Assembly: GCF_018492665.1 (NCBI RefSeq) | Contig: NZ_JAFVME010000006.1 | Span: 496,001 to 560,000, forward strand | Length of the DNA stretch: 64,000 nucleotides | Reading direction: 5' to 3' | DNA from: Pedobacter sp. B4-66 | GTDB taxonomy: Bacteria > Bacteroidota > Bacteroidia > Sphingobacteriales > Sphingobacteriaceae | Notes under the pieces: generated by a model | Told to the model about the DNA's origin: nothing | The model's input: only the letters and a program-made list of their open reading frames with translations | Databases searched by the model: none | Part shown: positions 37,603 through 46,756 of the stretch, in pieces | Layout: each line of letters starts with the position of its first letter | Position numbering within the stretch: position 1 is the stretch's first letter | Made by a program: the position numbers and the translations under genes

Positions 37603-38358
37603 ATGGAAAGAGCCATCATATTAGATGAATTAAAATCCTTGATACTACATAAATTCGGCATCAATACGCTTAACCCCTATCACTGTAAGTTCATTGCAAA
37701 TGAGATAAAAAATTTAACCAATAAAAATATTAGCGAAACAACTGTCAAGCGTGTATTCGGATTTGCTAGTGTAAAACATAATTTCTCGCAATATACATTA
37801 ACGCTCTTAGCAGACTTCAATGATGAAATAAGAAAGCAATTAAGCTCCAGTCGACAGGAAACCTCAACAGAAAAAAACACACTAAGCAGAAAATTTTCTG
37901 AGAAACATTTTGATTCTTTCTTAAGAAGTGCTCACAATTTCACTTGTTTTATGTCGCAGGATGAAAATGAAAAGACCATTCTCTCTGCTCAACTTACCGG
38001 GCGTTTTTTATCTGATCCGGCACACAAATTCAGTTCTCTATTATTTCTAAATGCGCATCGCTTTTTATGTGATGACTTTGGGGCACTAAACATATCATCC
38101 TGTATCAAAAATGAGCTAGGTATTGAGCCGGCCGATGATTTAATTAAACATGTAGATGGCTATTGTAAACATTCAAACTCAGCACTGGTTATCTTTATAG
38201 ATTACTTTAAGGAACCCGAGATGAAGCACCTTTTTAAAAAACATTTTTTTGAAAGACTGCATGATTTTATTGAGGAAATTGAAAATAGCCATATAAAATT
38301 AGTGATTAGTTTGAGGTCTATTGATTGGATCAAGTTTATAGAATCTAAGGTTTCTTAA
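37603..38358 (+). CDS. Protein of unknown function with a Bacteroidota-type N-terminal DNA-binding-like segment
   Basis: A 251-residue cytosolic protein that I cannot name. Its first 70 residues contain HCKFIANEIKNLTNKNISETTVKRVFGFASV, a pattern I have seen at the N-terminus of many uncharacterised Sphingobacteriales proteins. It resembles a helix-turn-helix with a recognition helix (SETTVKRVFGF). The remaining part is charged and includes several Cys-His-rich spots (AHKFSSLLFLNAHRFLCDDFG, HVDGYCKHS), with no clear catalytic motif. There is no signal peptide. It sits between the AraC gene and the ChaA-type antiporter on the same strand. A regulatory role is only a guess. Confidence 0.55.
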   Translation: MERAIILDELKSLILHKFGINTLNPYHCKFIANEIKNLTNKNISETTVKRVFGFASVKHNFSQYTLTLLADFNDEIRKQLSSSRQETSTEKNTLSRKFSEKHFDSFLRSAHNFTCFMSQDENEKTILSAQLTGRFLSDPAHKFSSLLFLNAHRFLCDDFGALNISSCIKNELGIEPADDLIKHVDGYCKHSNSALVIFIDYFKEPEMKHLFKKHFFERLHDFIEEIENSHIKLVISLRSIDWIKFIESKVS

Positions 38359-38479
38359 CCCCTTAATAGAGGTTTTTATACTTGACAATTTGGTTTTATC
38401 GGCTAAAACATGTATTTTTTCTGAAATTCGATGTCGTTTTTATTGTTTTCAGTATAAATTCTTATTTAATCCCGAATTA

Positions 38480-39562
38480 ATGAATAAAAAATTACCAGTA
38501 CCCTTATGGACCATTTTATCCCCAATTGTAGCCTGGCTAGCATATTTTGCCAATTCACTGGATCTCGGAGTTTTTTATACATTTTTTCTCGCGGCTGTAC
38601 TTATTGCAGCTGTACTCGCTGCAGTACATCATGCCGAAGTTGTTGCTCATCGTGTTGGTGAGCCATTTGGAACTTTGCTATTGGCGCTTGCCATTACTGT
38701 AATTGAAGTAGCACTAATTGTTTCTTTAATGCTAACCGGTGGCCCTGATACCGCTGCGCTAGCCAGAGATACCGTTCTGGCGGCTGTGATGATCATTTTA
38801 ACAGGAATTATTGGTTTGTGCCTACTAGTAGGAGGTGCGAAATTCAAAGAGCAGGTTTTCAGTTTACCGGGAGTAAGTGCGGCTGTGGTTACCCTCACCG
38901 CAATATTGGTACTAACACTGATCCTTCCAAATTACACTACCAGTAAAGCAGGCCCTGAGTACACCCCTACCCAACTCATCTTTGTAGCTGTGGTATGTTT
39001 GGTGTTGTATGGTGCTTTTGTAATGGTTCAAACCATCAGACACCGCGATTTCTTTTTACCTCCTGATGCTGATGGTAATGAGGAAATCCATGCAGAGCCA
39101 CCAACTAATAAAGTTGCCTTACTGAGTACATTTTTATTGCTTTTATGTTTGGGTATTGTAGTTCTCCTGGCAAAAGCCCTAGCACCTGATATAGAAAATG
39201 CAGTAGTTGATTTTGGCGCGCCAAAATCATTAGTTGGGGTAATTATTGCTACTGTTGTGTTGTTACCCGAAGGGCTCGCAGCATATCGAGCTGCCAGAAA
39301 GAACCGTCTACAAACTAGCCTAAATCTGGCTTTAGGATCTGCCTTAGCTAGTATCGGCCTAACCATTCCGGCGGTAGCAATCGTGTCTATGGTAACGGGA
39401 ATGACAATTACATTGGGGATTGACATGAAGGCTACGGTATTGCTACTGCTAGCACAATTCACAATTATGCTTTCGCTAGCAACCGGCCGTACCAACATAT
39501 TGCAGGGAATTGTTCTTTTGGTGATATTTATGGTCTATCTTTTCACCATTATAGCCCCTTAA
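38480..39562 (+). CDS. chaA: ChaA-type calcium/sodium:proton antiporter
   Basis: Inner membrane cation/proton exchanger of the CaCA superfamily, expected to expel Ca2+ or Na+ (K+) in exchange for protons. The ATG at 38480 gives 360 residues (E. coli ChaA 366). Eleven hydrophobic segments are visible. The alpha-repeat motifs are recognisable: AHRVGEPFGTLLLALAITVIEVALIVSLM in the first half and LPEGLAAYRAARKNRLQTSLNLALGSALASIGLTIPAVA in the second, each with its membrane glutamate. The end SFSTGRTN-like segment reads SLATGRTNILQG. A hydrophilic loop with Glu/Asp lies near residue 200. The stop overlaps the convergent FucU-like gene. Confidence 0.9.
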   Translation: MNKKLPVPLWTILSPIVAWLAYFANSLDLGVFYTFFLAAVLIAAVLAAVHHAEVVAHRVGEPFGTLLLALAITVIEVALIVSLMLTGGPDTAALARDTVLAAVMIILTGIIGLCLLVGGAKFKEQVFSLPGVSAAVVTLTAILVLTLILPNYTTSKAGPEYTPTQLIFVAVVCLVLYGAFVMVQTIRHRDFFLPPDADGNEEIHAEPPTNKVALLSTFLLLLCLGIVVLLAKALAPDIENAVVDFGAPKSLVGVIIATVVLLPEGLAAYRAARKNRLQTSLNLALGSALASIGLTIPAVAIVSMVTGMTITLGIDMKATVLLLLAQFTIMLSLATGRTNILQGIVLLVIFMVYLFTIIAP

Positions 39563-40167
39563 TTATTAGCCTTTATGGCATCACGCAATTGTTTTTCCTT
39601 ATCCCCATTCCAGTATGCACAATCTAGCTGTAAAAAAACAGAAGTGTAAGGAATTGTTTCATTTGTTTTAATCACCAGAACTTTAAATAACTTGGATTCA
39701 GTGCCCAGCTTCTTAAATACAGAGTCGTGAGGCATGGTTTCAACTTTTTGATTACCAAAAATTGTTTTGGTGCCGAGCACAAATTCCTTCACTCCTTTAG
39801 CCTGACTTTCTGTAATAAAGCCTAGTTCTTTATCCTGATAGACAATAGGTTTAACGTGAGCAGAGGAATTCACTTGTATTAACACCTCCTTTAATACCGG
39901 CAACAAGCTCTCGTTAACATAAATATAATCCATTCCCGGTGCATTTTGTTCTGGGAATGCTTTGTCCACAACTAGAATCCAATTCCTATGTCCGAGCAAT
40001 GGTAACTTCTGATTAAGCTGTTCTTTCCAACCTTGTACAGGCTTCTCGCTTGTTTTAATGCTAGAATTCTGGCAGCCATACAAAATTATTGAACTACCAA
40101 ATACCAAAACTGTTAGCAGTTTTTTAAACACCTTAGCTGATTTACTCATATTAGAAATTCTATTCAT
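39559..40167 (-). CDS. Exported lipoprotein resembling RbsD/FucU sugar mutarotases
   Basis: A 202-residue protein with a lipoprotein signal (SIILYGC, Cys32). From residue 54 the sequence LPLLGHRNWILVVDKAFPEQ resembles the start of RbsD/FucU proteins, where a Gly-His pair and a following Asp take part in sugar binding (His60 and Asp68 here). The C-terminal segment LFKVLVIKTNETIPYTSVFLQLDCAYW fits the last strand of that fold, though the Tyr-x-Asn motif is changed to YTS. RbsD and FucU are normally cytoplasmic, so a lipid-anchored version is unusual. The operon context with alpha-galactosidases, and GH95 nearby, fits anomer conversion of released fucose or galactose. The start could be Met1 or Met7. 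Confidence 0.6.
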   Translation of the reverse strand: MNRISNMSKSAKVFKKLLTVLVFGSSIILYGCQNSSIKTSEKPVQGWKEQLNQKLPLLGHRNWILVVDKAFPEQNAPGMDYIYVNESLLPVLKEVLIQVNSSAHVKPIVYQDKELGFITESQAKGVKEFVLGTKTIFGNQKVETMPHDSVFKKLGTESKLFKVLVIKTNETIPYTSVFLQLDCAYWNGDKEKQLRDAIKANN

Positions 40168-40230
40168 GAAAAAGATTTAATTGAACCTTTTACAAGGTAT
40201 ATACTTTATACGATAGAATTTCTAATATGA
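40146..40230. repeat. 18-bp perfect inverted repeat spanning the FucU-like gene start
   Basis: The left arm TCATATTAGAAATTCTAT (40146-40163) and the right arm ATAGAATTTCTAATATGA (40213-40230) are exact reverse complements separated by 49 bp. The left arm covers codons 2-7 of the FucU-like gene; the right arm lies 24 bp after the GH36-like gene stop region. A smaller dyad (ACCTT at 40185-40189, AAGGT at 40194-40198) sits near the centre. As RNA on the minus strand, the arms would pair across the start codon. Confidence 0.9.
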
Positions 40231-40254
40231 AAATCTATTTTTCTCACATAAATA

Positions 40255-42510
40255 TTACGATTTCTCAAAATTGATTTCCCAACTCAGGGAAGCAGTCTGT
40301 GAGGGTGTATAATTTACCTTTAATAAATTGCTACTTTTCTCAACAGCCGCGGGTTTCCCGTCTACCAGCGCAGTTTTAAATTTGTAACCATCCGGCACAT
40401 AAAAGCTCATTACATATTTATCATTAACGATCATGCGACTGCGACCTTTGATACTATTTGAATCCCATAACATCATTTCAACCTCCACTGCTCCCTGAGA
40501 TAAGTGCCTGTTGGTGGAAACCAGCTGTGGCCGATTCAATTTTTCACGAATTGCAAAAGATTGCAAACCATAAGGAGCCAAACCTTCTGCTTGAATTTGA
40601 TTTTTCAAAACACCTAAAAATTTGTCGCTCCAAAACTCATAAACAAGATATTCTTTCGATGAATCAAGTCCCAAATCTTTGAACGCTACTGCCTTTGCAG
40701 GAGTTCCGGTATTATCCTTTTCCGACCAATTAAGAATATGAAAAACATTCCAACTTTCAATATCAGTATTGAATTCGTTAAGCCAATAAGGACAAACATT
40801 TCCAAACTGATCTCCATCAACCGGTGCAGGGCTTTTCCCCGAGACAATTTCGGTTCTTTGGTGACTTTTTAACCAATCTGTTTTTGAGGCATCGAAATCA
40901 TACAACTGACCGGGAACAGAGAACAAAACAGGTGAGGAACGACGGAGTCCAATAAGATTATTTTCATTTTCATATACTTCTGGTTTATCACTAAGTAACA
41001 GCATGGCACCAGCTATAGAAGCTAATGCCGGCCTAATTATAGACTCATTGCGAATTGCTTTTACGTCTTTTGTTTCTGTAATGTTGCCGGTACCCTGGCC
41101 TGCTTTTCGAGGGAGTATGTCACAATGATCAGGGTCATTGCGCCAAACGATACCATTCCAAGAGTTATACTGCTGCATTGTAACCGGTCCAAAACCATCA
41201 CCACCTATACGGCAGGCATCCACCAAACCTATTGATTCAGGAAGTGTGCCCCAACAAGCAAGAATAAAAGCTTTATCCCCCAACTCTTCACGCGCAATTT
41301 GAAGATAAGCTCTAACCACTTGATCAGGTGTAACCCCTTTCCGTTTACACCAATCTAAATTGTTATTCAGACAATCATAAAGAAAATGACGGAGTTGATC
41401 AATTTTTACATATTCTAACCCTGCATTTTTCAGCCCCTTAAAAGTTGGACGAATAAGTGTTTCGACCACCTCAGGATTGGTTGCATCCATAGTGTAACTA
41501 ACCCAAGGAGTTTCTACAGGTTTTCCGTTTTTATCTGTCACAAGCCAATCGGGATGTTCATTTGCTGTTTTTTTATCAGAGAAAAAACAACCCATCCAAA
41601 TAGCAGATTTGAAACCAGCAGCATTGATACTGTTAACATAATTGGCAATTCCTCCAGGAAATAGATCTTTCTTCCAATCTAACCATGTTGTAGGGCGACC
41701 GCCATAATAACTATTTGCCATTTCACTATTTTCTCTTCCTTTGTCATTCTCACCATGGTAAACATCGTCGATCTGAATAAAGCGGTATCCGTAGTCAGCA
41801 AAGTGCTTTTTCTGCCAAACCTCCAATATTTTATTCTGGTCTTTTTCAGTAAATTCTCTGAAGTATGCCCACCAGGAAGACCAACCAGTAATAGATTCTT
41901 TATAAACCTTATAATTCCAAGGTTGATAATAAGGTAAGTTTTTATGCTTTTGATAGTACTTTGGATAAAAAAAAATTTCCTCTCGATTATTTTTGAATGT
42001 AAGTTCAAAGTTGGTCAGTCGCTCCGTATTTTTTCTTGATTTAATAACCGTACCTTCCGAAGCCTGCAACATCCAGTCGAGATTACGATCGTAAATAGCA
42101 TTGTTTCTCAAATTATTACTTAACCCATGCGAGGTTCTTATTATTGCAAATGCCCGCTGGGCCTTACCACCTGTTTCAGCGGCAAGTGCTTCGCTACTTC
42201 CATTAACCTTTGCTTTAAAACCATTTCTTTTATTTAATTGAATTGTTATTTTTTGGGTAATGGCATCATTTCCACTTGAGGTTGTTGTTACCTTAACCTT
42301 TTCGTTAAACTGTACTGAAAAAATTTCGCTACCATTATAAATTAAACTCAGATTTTTGCCATCATTACTGAGTTTTATCTTAGCAGATGAATTCTCAGGG
42401 CCACCTGGCTGCTCTTGTAGATTTTTAAACGGTTGTCCAAAACCGGATTTTGGCAAAAGCAATTGTATTGTTATTATAAGTATACAGGAATACAGGATAT
42501 TTTTTTTCAT
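40255..42510 (-). CDS. GH36/GH27-like (clan GH-D) alpha-galactosidase
   Basis: Exported retaining glycosidase, predicted to remove terminal alpha-galactose or alpha-N-acetylgalactosamine. Residues 1-25 are the signal peptide. An N-terminal beta-sandwich domain (about 30-195) precedes a TIM barrel. The nucleophile is Asp371 in LEYVKIDQLRH, and the acid/base is Asp438 in DACRIGGDGFGP with Arg434. Substrate-binding Asp248-Asp249 (FIQIDDVYH) is also typical. A C-terminal beta domain follows from about residue 640. The divergence is too large for me to assign GH27 or GH36 firmly or to decide the sugar. It is co-oriented with the GH110 gene, 43 bp apart. Confidence 0.78.
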   Translation of the reverse strand: MKKNILYSCILIITIQLLLPKSGFGQPFKNLQEQPGGPENSSAKIKLSNDGKNLSLIYNGSEIFSVQFNEKVKVTTTSSGNDAITQKITIQLNKRNGFKAKVNGSSEALAAETGGKAQRAFAIIRTSHGLSNNLRNNAIYDRNLDWMLQASEGTVIKSRKNTERLTNFELTFKNNREEIFFYPKYYQKHKNLPYYQPWNYKVYKESITGWSSWWAYFREFTEKDQNKILEVWQKKHFADYGYRFIQIDDVYHGENDKGRENSEMANSYYGGRPTTWLDWKKDLFPGGIANYVNSINAAGFKSAIWMGCFFSDKKTANEHPDWLVTDKNGKPVETPWVSYTMDATNPEVVETLIRPTFKGLKNAGLEYVKIDQLRHFLYDCLNNNLDWCKRKGVTPDQVVRAYLQIAREELGDKAFILACWGTLPESIGLVDACRIGGDGFGPVTMQQYNSWNGIVWRNDPDHCDILPRKAGQGTGNITETKDVKAIRNESIIRPALASIAGAMLLLSDKPEVYENENNLIGLRRSSPVLFSVPGQLYDFDASKTDWLKSHQRTEIVSGKSPAPVDGDQFGNVCPYWLNEFNTDIESWNVFHILNWSEKDNTGTPAKAVAFKDLGLDSSKEYLVYEFWSDKFLGVLKNQIQAEGLAPYGLQSFAIREKLNRPQLVSTNRHLSQGAVEVEMMLWDSNSIKGRSRMIVNDKYVMSFYVPDGYKFKTALVDGKPAAVEKSSNLLKVNYTPSQTASLSWEINFEKS

Positions 42511-42553
42511 GTTATTTTTTTCTTAAATCTGTTATTTTCATACAGATATATTG

Positions 42554-44362
42554 TTAGTGCTTTAAGTCAAATTTTATATCAGATCGTATATCTGTCTTTT
42601 GCATATTCAGTAAACTAACCACAGGTAATTCTTCAGATCCGAAGTCATTGCCTTTAATATTAACTTTTGTATTCCCTGTCAATAAAATAGCAGGTCTTTT
42701 TTCACTTGCTTTCAAGAAATTAGTTTGAATAATCTTATTGTTAATAAATGTCAACCCATCAGTACTTCTTACAGATAATATGGGATAATCATAAACCTTA
42801 AACGTATTATCTTCTATGCGAATGTTTTTATGTACATAGTAATTTGGCACCAACTGATGGTTTTGAGGATTAATATTAATTACATAATTATTTGGAGATG
42901 AATTGTGCCCGCATTCTATAAACTGATTATTTCGGATCGTGACATCAGTAACCGGTCCGGATTCGTACCATCCAGAGGCATCGTTTTCGATTAAAATAGC
43001 ATGCATTCCCGTACGGTAGTATACATTGTTTTCTATGACCACCTTACGGCGGGTAGTAATCAGATTACCACGGGATATGGTGCCTGCAAACAATGAATTT
43101 TTGATAACCACCGATGGTGTCCACGTTACATTTTCAAGTGCATCACCAACTTTTAGCTCAGCAGTAAAAGGCTTTTGCATTTCTACCAGTATCTCCCTTT
43201 CCGAAATTAATTTCGCAATTTTAACTACACCCTGTGCAAAAATCTGTAAGGAAGCTGCGTGAAGATAAGCCACAGTATCTCCAGAAATAAATGCTTCAAA
43301 ACCATAAGTTTGATGATGCATAAATTTTAACTTCAGCGAAGTTGCAGATACAATTTCACTCACTATAAGGTGTGTTCCATGAACATTTACAGGATCATCA
43401 TGCAAACCATTAAAGCGACAATTATTAATGGTGATTTGCCCTTTACAGCCAGAAAAATGCATCCCATCAGCAGATGAAGCGATTACACGACCACTTCCTT
43501 TTTCAGGCTCCACAAAAACACTATCAAAGTTCAGGTTTTCGGAAAATTGCGAAACAATTCCTAATCCATGAAGCGAATACATCTTCAAGTTATGTAACTT
43601 AATATTTTTAGAGCGATTGTTGAACGCACAAACATAATCACGATAGGGATCTCTCACGGTTAATACGTCATTAGGCTGAGCTTTAAATTTTGAAAAATCA
43701 CCAGTAAACTTTACGGTAAGCAGATCAATTTTTTCGGCTTTACTTGCTAAAAATGGATCCCATTTGCTATAAAACAAAGTACCTTCTGTGGGGCGTACCA
43801 AAACCGCGTGATAATTCTTGGTCATCCATTTTTCGCCATACCATTCTAACCTGTTATTGATAATAGCGAATTTACTATCGGGATGTATACTGGCTATAAC
43901 ACTTGTTGGTGTTAATTCTTTGATGGTCATTTCAGACATGCCCGGACGTTCGTAATTTATCGCCAGGTTTTGAATTGTTATATTTTCACAGCTATCCAGA
44001 ACCCAGGTAACCATTTTCCCATGAAACACAAACACTGAGCCGTTGCCTTCTATTGTAATATTTTTTAATCCTTTTAGAAACAAGCCAACCTTTTGCTTTT
44101 TTACAGGAAACTCTTTCTCAGATGAAGAATTCGAAATATAATAATGCGTTTCGGTGGCATTATCCGGCCAAAAATCATATCTCCCTTTCGGAAAATTCAA
44201 CACTGATTCAGACTGCCCTTTGGCGGCATCAATAGCTTTTTTGACGCCTTCGGTAGCGTCAGCAAAGGTATTTGGACTTACACCAAATTTGGTAACATCA
44301 ATTACCTGAGCGCTTACTTGAAAACAGGAAAACAATAATAAAACTGCAAAATATTTTTTCAT
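42554..44362 (-). CDS. GH110 family alpha-1,3-galactosidase
   Basis: Exported right-handed parallel beta-helix enzyme that inverts and removes alpha-1,3-linked terminal galactose; GH110 enzymes are known for cleaving the blood-group-B determinant and linear alpha-1,3-galactose. The signal peptide is residues 1-18. Helix rungs repeat as NITIEGNGS, NITIQNLAI, NIKLHNLKM and VTIRNNQF. The catalytic carboxylates lie in SADGMHFSGC (Asp299) and GLHDDPVNVHGTH (Asp322-Asp323). The 23-24 residue spacing agrees with the three-aspartate set I recall for characterised GH110 enzymes. The length of 602 residues is normal. Whether it needs the fucose branch (A type) or accepts linear substrates (B type) cannot be read. 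Confidence 0.9.
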   Translation of the reverse strand: MKKYFAVLLLFSCFQVSAQVIDVTKFGVSPNTFADATEGVKKAIDAAKGQSESVLNFPKGRYDFWPDNATETHYYISNSSSEKEFPVKKQKVGLFLKGLKNITIEGNGSVFVFHGKMVTWVLDSCENITIQNLAINYERPGMSEMTIKELTPTSVIASIHPDSKFAIINNRLEWYGEKWMTKNYHAVLVRPTEGTLFYSKWDPFLASKAEKIDLLTVKFTGDFSKFKAQPNDVLTVRDPYRDYVCAFNNRSKNIKLHNLKMYSLHGLGIVSQFSENLNFDSVFVEPEKGSGRVIASSADGMHFSGCKGQITINNCRFNGLHDDPVNVHGTHLIVSEIVSATSLKLKFMHHQTYGFEAFISGDTVAYLHAASLQIFAQGVVKIAKLISEREILVEMQKPFTAELKVGDALENVTWTPSVVIKNSLFAGTISRGNLITTRRKVVIENNVYYRTGMHAILIENDASGWYESGPVTDVTIRNNQFIECGHNSSPNNYVININPQNHQLVPNYYVHKNIRIEDNTFKVYDYPILSVRSTDGLTFINNKIIQTNFLKASEKRPAILLTGNTKVNIKGNDFGSEELPVVSLLNMQKTDIRSDIKFDLKH

Positions 44363-44406
44363 GATTGTGTTTAAAGGAGGGTGCCAAAAAAGATTTTTTA
44401 CTTATA

Positions 44407-46671
44407 TTAATTTTTAAGCGTAAATACCATCTGATATTGAGGCACTGCTTTAATACTTTTAAAAAGGGTTCCTTTGCTTTTTACTTCATCAACCAAATTT
44501 TCAGATACTCCTGTAGTTTTATTGTCCCAATCCGAAATGGTTAGCTCCACATCACTTTGTTTTGAAAATCTTTCCATAGCAATTTGCCAGGTGGTACCAT
44601 TATAAAGATTATCAGTAATGTATTTATCATTTTGCGTTATTTTACAAGCATTACCTAAATAATCAACATTTAAAATCAAATCGTTTACATTGCTTGGTAA
44701 AGCAGAGGGCAAACTGATAATAGCCTTTTGCTTTTCCGGATATTTGATTGATACTTTTGGTCCATAAAGTTGAGTTTTTTGCTGATAAGTATCAAACAAA
44801 ACACTTATCTGACCTGCTTGTTGCACTTTTTGATTGGCAAATGCATTTAATCCCTTAGGGTAAACCTGCAAATTAAAATTAGCCTGACCTGCTTGTTGCA
44901 AGGTGACTTTATCGTCTTCGGCCAATACATCAGCATCGGTAATTAACAAAGCGTCCTGATTTTTCAATTTGATACGCCAGGCATTTTCGACTTGTTTGCG
45001 AGTTAAAAAAACGAGAGTTATATTATTGCCATCCGTATCTGAAAAATTGAGATCAGATTTATTAGTGGTTGTCAATTGCACCTCATTACTTTTAATCTGA
45101 CTTTGCCAACCTGCAAAACTTTCGGTTTTAAGAGTGCCCATAGTCAAAGCTAACTGTGGTTTTACACCCGGTAATTGCTGAAAAAACAAAGTAATATTTT
45201 TTCCGTTTACCAGCCTTGCAAATGGCTGCGCTGTTACATATTTAATTACCGTTGAACCAACTTTTAAATTAAACGGCAATATGGCAGTGGTTTGACCTTT
45301 AAGGGTTAACTCAGGGAAACTGATAGTTTCATTGGCCAAATTCACCTGCATACTTACAATTTTATCCGGCATAGTTACCCGCACTTGTGTATTTCCCAAA
45401 AATAAAAATCCACTGTTACCCTTTGCCCTGGCCACATACCTTAAGTTTTTGGTGTCCATTTCATCACGCACAGGATTTTTTGGTTCATAAACCTGCATAG
45501 TAGCCAGATCAGAGCCAAAATCATTAACAAAAGAATGGAGAACTTTAAGATATTTATACGATGGTCTAAGTAAACCGAACTCACTTATTGGCGATTGAAA
45601 ATCATAGCTTTCAGGAAGACCCGGCTCTTTTAGTCCAGGTGTTTGCGTACCACCATGAAACATATAATAACCAACAATGTTCATACCACGCCCAATTTGG
45701 TTTTGAAGATGAGCCTCTACCACTTCGGGTTGAACCACAAAACGATTGGCGAACATCATTTGGCTTCCACAGCCTTGTTCGCACAAACCTTTCGGAAACA
45801 TATTTACATCATAAAACACTTTCCCAAGGGCATCAGTCATAATCCATTGGTCATTACCGTATAAAAAATCCTTTGTCGGACCTCCTCCAGCCTTTTCCCA
45901 ACCACGATAAGGATAAGATCCTTGTAAAGGTATTACCTCCATCTTTTTATCATCAAAAACAGTGTTAGCTGTTATTGTCCAATATGCCGGATTGATTTGT
46001 GCTTTAAGGGCAATTTCTTTCAGTTTGGTAATGTGCTCTGCTTGTCCGCTGGCGTATTCGTTTTCTAACTGAACACCGATAATTGGTCCACCCTGGGCAA
46101 AGTATTGCCCATTCGTCTGAACACCTATTTGGTTAAACAATTTGGTCGATTCTTTTAAATATTCTGGATCATTACTTCTACGGCCTTTCATTTTCTGTAT
46201 CCAATCCGGGTGCCCCCCATGTAACTGCTCACCATGACTCCAAGGGCCAATACGTAACCAAACGTACATATCATGTTTTTGGCAAAGACGGATGAATTTA
46301 TTGATATCCCTATTTCCCTTCCAATCCCATACATCTTTTGCAATTTCGTGTTCATTCCAAAAAACGTAGGTGGCGACAATAGATAAACCACCGTTTTTCA
46401 TCTTGATGATTTCCTTTTCCCATTCTTGAGGCAACACACGGTTGTAATGCATTTCGCCCATTATCGGAAACCAAGGTTTTCCATCCTTTTCAAAATACTG
46501 GCTATTTACCGATAAAACCGTTCCTTTCGGACTTTTAGCCGACATAGGAATAACAGTCTTTTGCTTCTCAGATGTATTGTCCACATCTATTTTATAAATC
46601 TGAGCTTTTAATTGAGAAAACAATAAACTACTCAAAGCAAGGCCTATTAATTTTGTTTTAAACATATTCAT
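44407..46671 (-). CDS. GH35 family beta-galactosidase
   Basis: Exported exo-beta-galactosidase of 754 residues, with a signal peptide ending near LKAQ (23). The TIM barrel has FPIMGEMHYNRVLPQEW, the acid/base Glu205 in GGPIIGVQLENEY, and the nucleophile Glu298 in GLCEQGCGSQ. These are the characteristic GH35 positions. C-terminal beta-sandwich domains (about 400-750) follow. It is separated from the upstream DUF5018-like gene by a hairpin terminator, and it leads the enzyme cluster GH35-GH110-GH36-FucU-like. Start Met1 or Met3 cannot be separated. Confidence 0.9.
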   Translation of the reverse strand: MNMFKTKLIGLALSSLLFSQLKAQIYKIDVDNTSEKQKTVIPMSAKSPKGTVLSVNSQYFEKDGKPWFPIMGEMHYNRVLPQEWEKEIIKMKNGGLSIVATYVFWNEHEIAKDVWDWKGNRDINKFIRLCQKHDMYVWLRIGPWSHGEQLHGGHPDWIQKMKGRRSNDPEYLKESTKLFNQIGVQTNGQYFAQGGPIIGVQLENEYASGQAEHITKLKEIALKAQINPAYWTITANTVFDDKKMEVIPLQGSYPYRGWEKAGGGPTKDFLYGNDQWIMTDALGKVFYDVNMFPKGLCEQGCGSQMMFANRFVVQPEVVEAHLQNQIGRGMNIVGYYMFHGGTQTPGLKEPGLPESYDFQSPISEFGLLRPSYKYLKVLHSFVNDFGSDLATMQVYEPKNPVRDEMDTKNLRYVARAKGNSGFLFLGNTQVRVTMPDKIVSMQVNLANETISFPELTLKGQTTAILPFNLKVGSTVIKYVTAQPFARLVNGKNITLFFQQLPGVKPQLALTMGTLKTESFAGWQSQIKSNEVQLTTTNKSDLNFSDTDGNNITLVFLTRKQVENAWRIKLKNQDALLITDADVLAEDDKVTLQQAGQANFNLQVYPKGLNAFANQKVQQAGQISVLFDTYQQKTQLYGPKVSIKYPEKQKAIISLPSALPSNVNDLILNVDYLGNACKITQNDKYITDNLYNGTTWQIAMERFSKQSDVELTISDWDNKTTGVSENLVDEVKSKGTLFKSIKAVPQYQMVFTLKN

Positions 46672-46701
46672 TAGAATTTCACATTAGCTAGTTGTAGATG
46701 A

Positions 46702-46731
46702 TAGAAAAGAGCCGTTAAAAGCAACGGCTCT
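46702..46731 (-). terminator. Intrinsic terminator between binding-protein and enzyme genes
   Basis: AGAGCCGTT (46708-46716) and AACGGCTCT (46723-46731) form a perfect 9-bp stem with a 6-base loop. On the minus strand it is followed by TTTCTAT. It lies 25 bp before the DUF5018-like gene stop and upstream of GH35. It is likely a partial terminator that gives more surface protein than enzyme mRNA. Confidence 0.65.
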
Positions 46732-46756
46732 AATCAACCTAATCTAACTAACCAAT

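Noticed and set aside
38380..38395. TTGACA-like sequence upstream of chaA
   Set aside because: The sigma70-type -35 box is not the Bacteroidota consensus, and no matching -10 lies 16-18 bp downstream.
39028..39498. 156-codon minus-strand open frame inside chaA
   Set aside because: It is antisense to a clear antiporter gene and low in complexity, with Ser/Thr/Ala runs typical of shadow frames.
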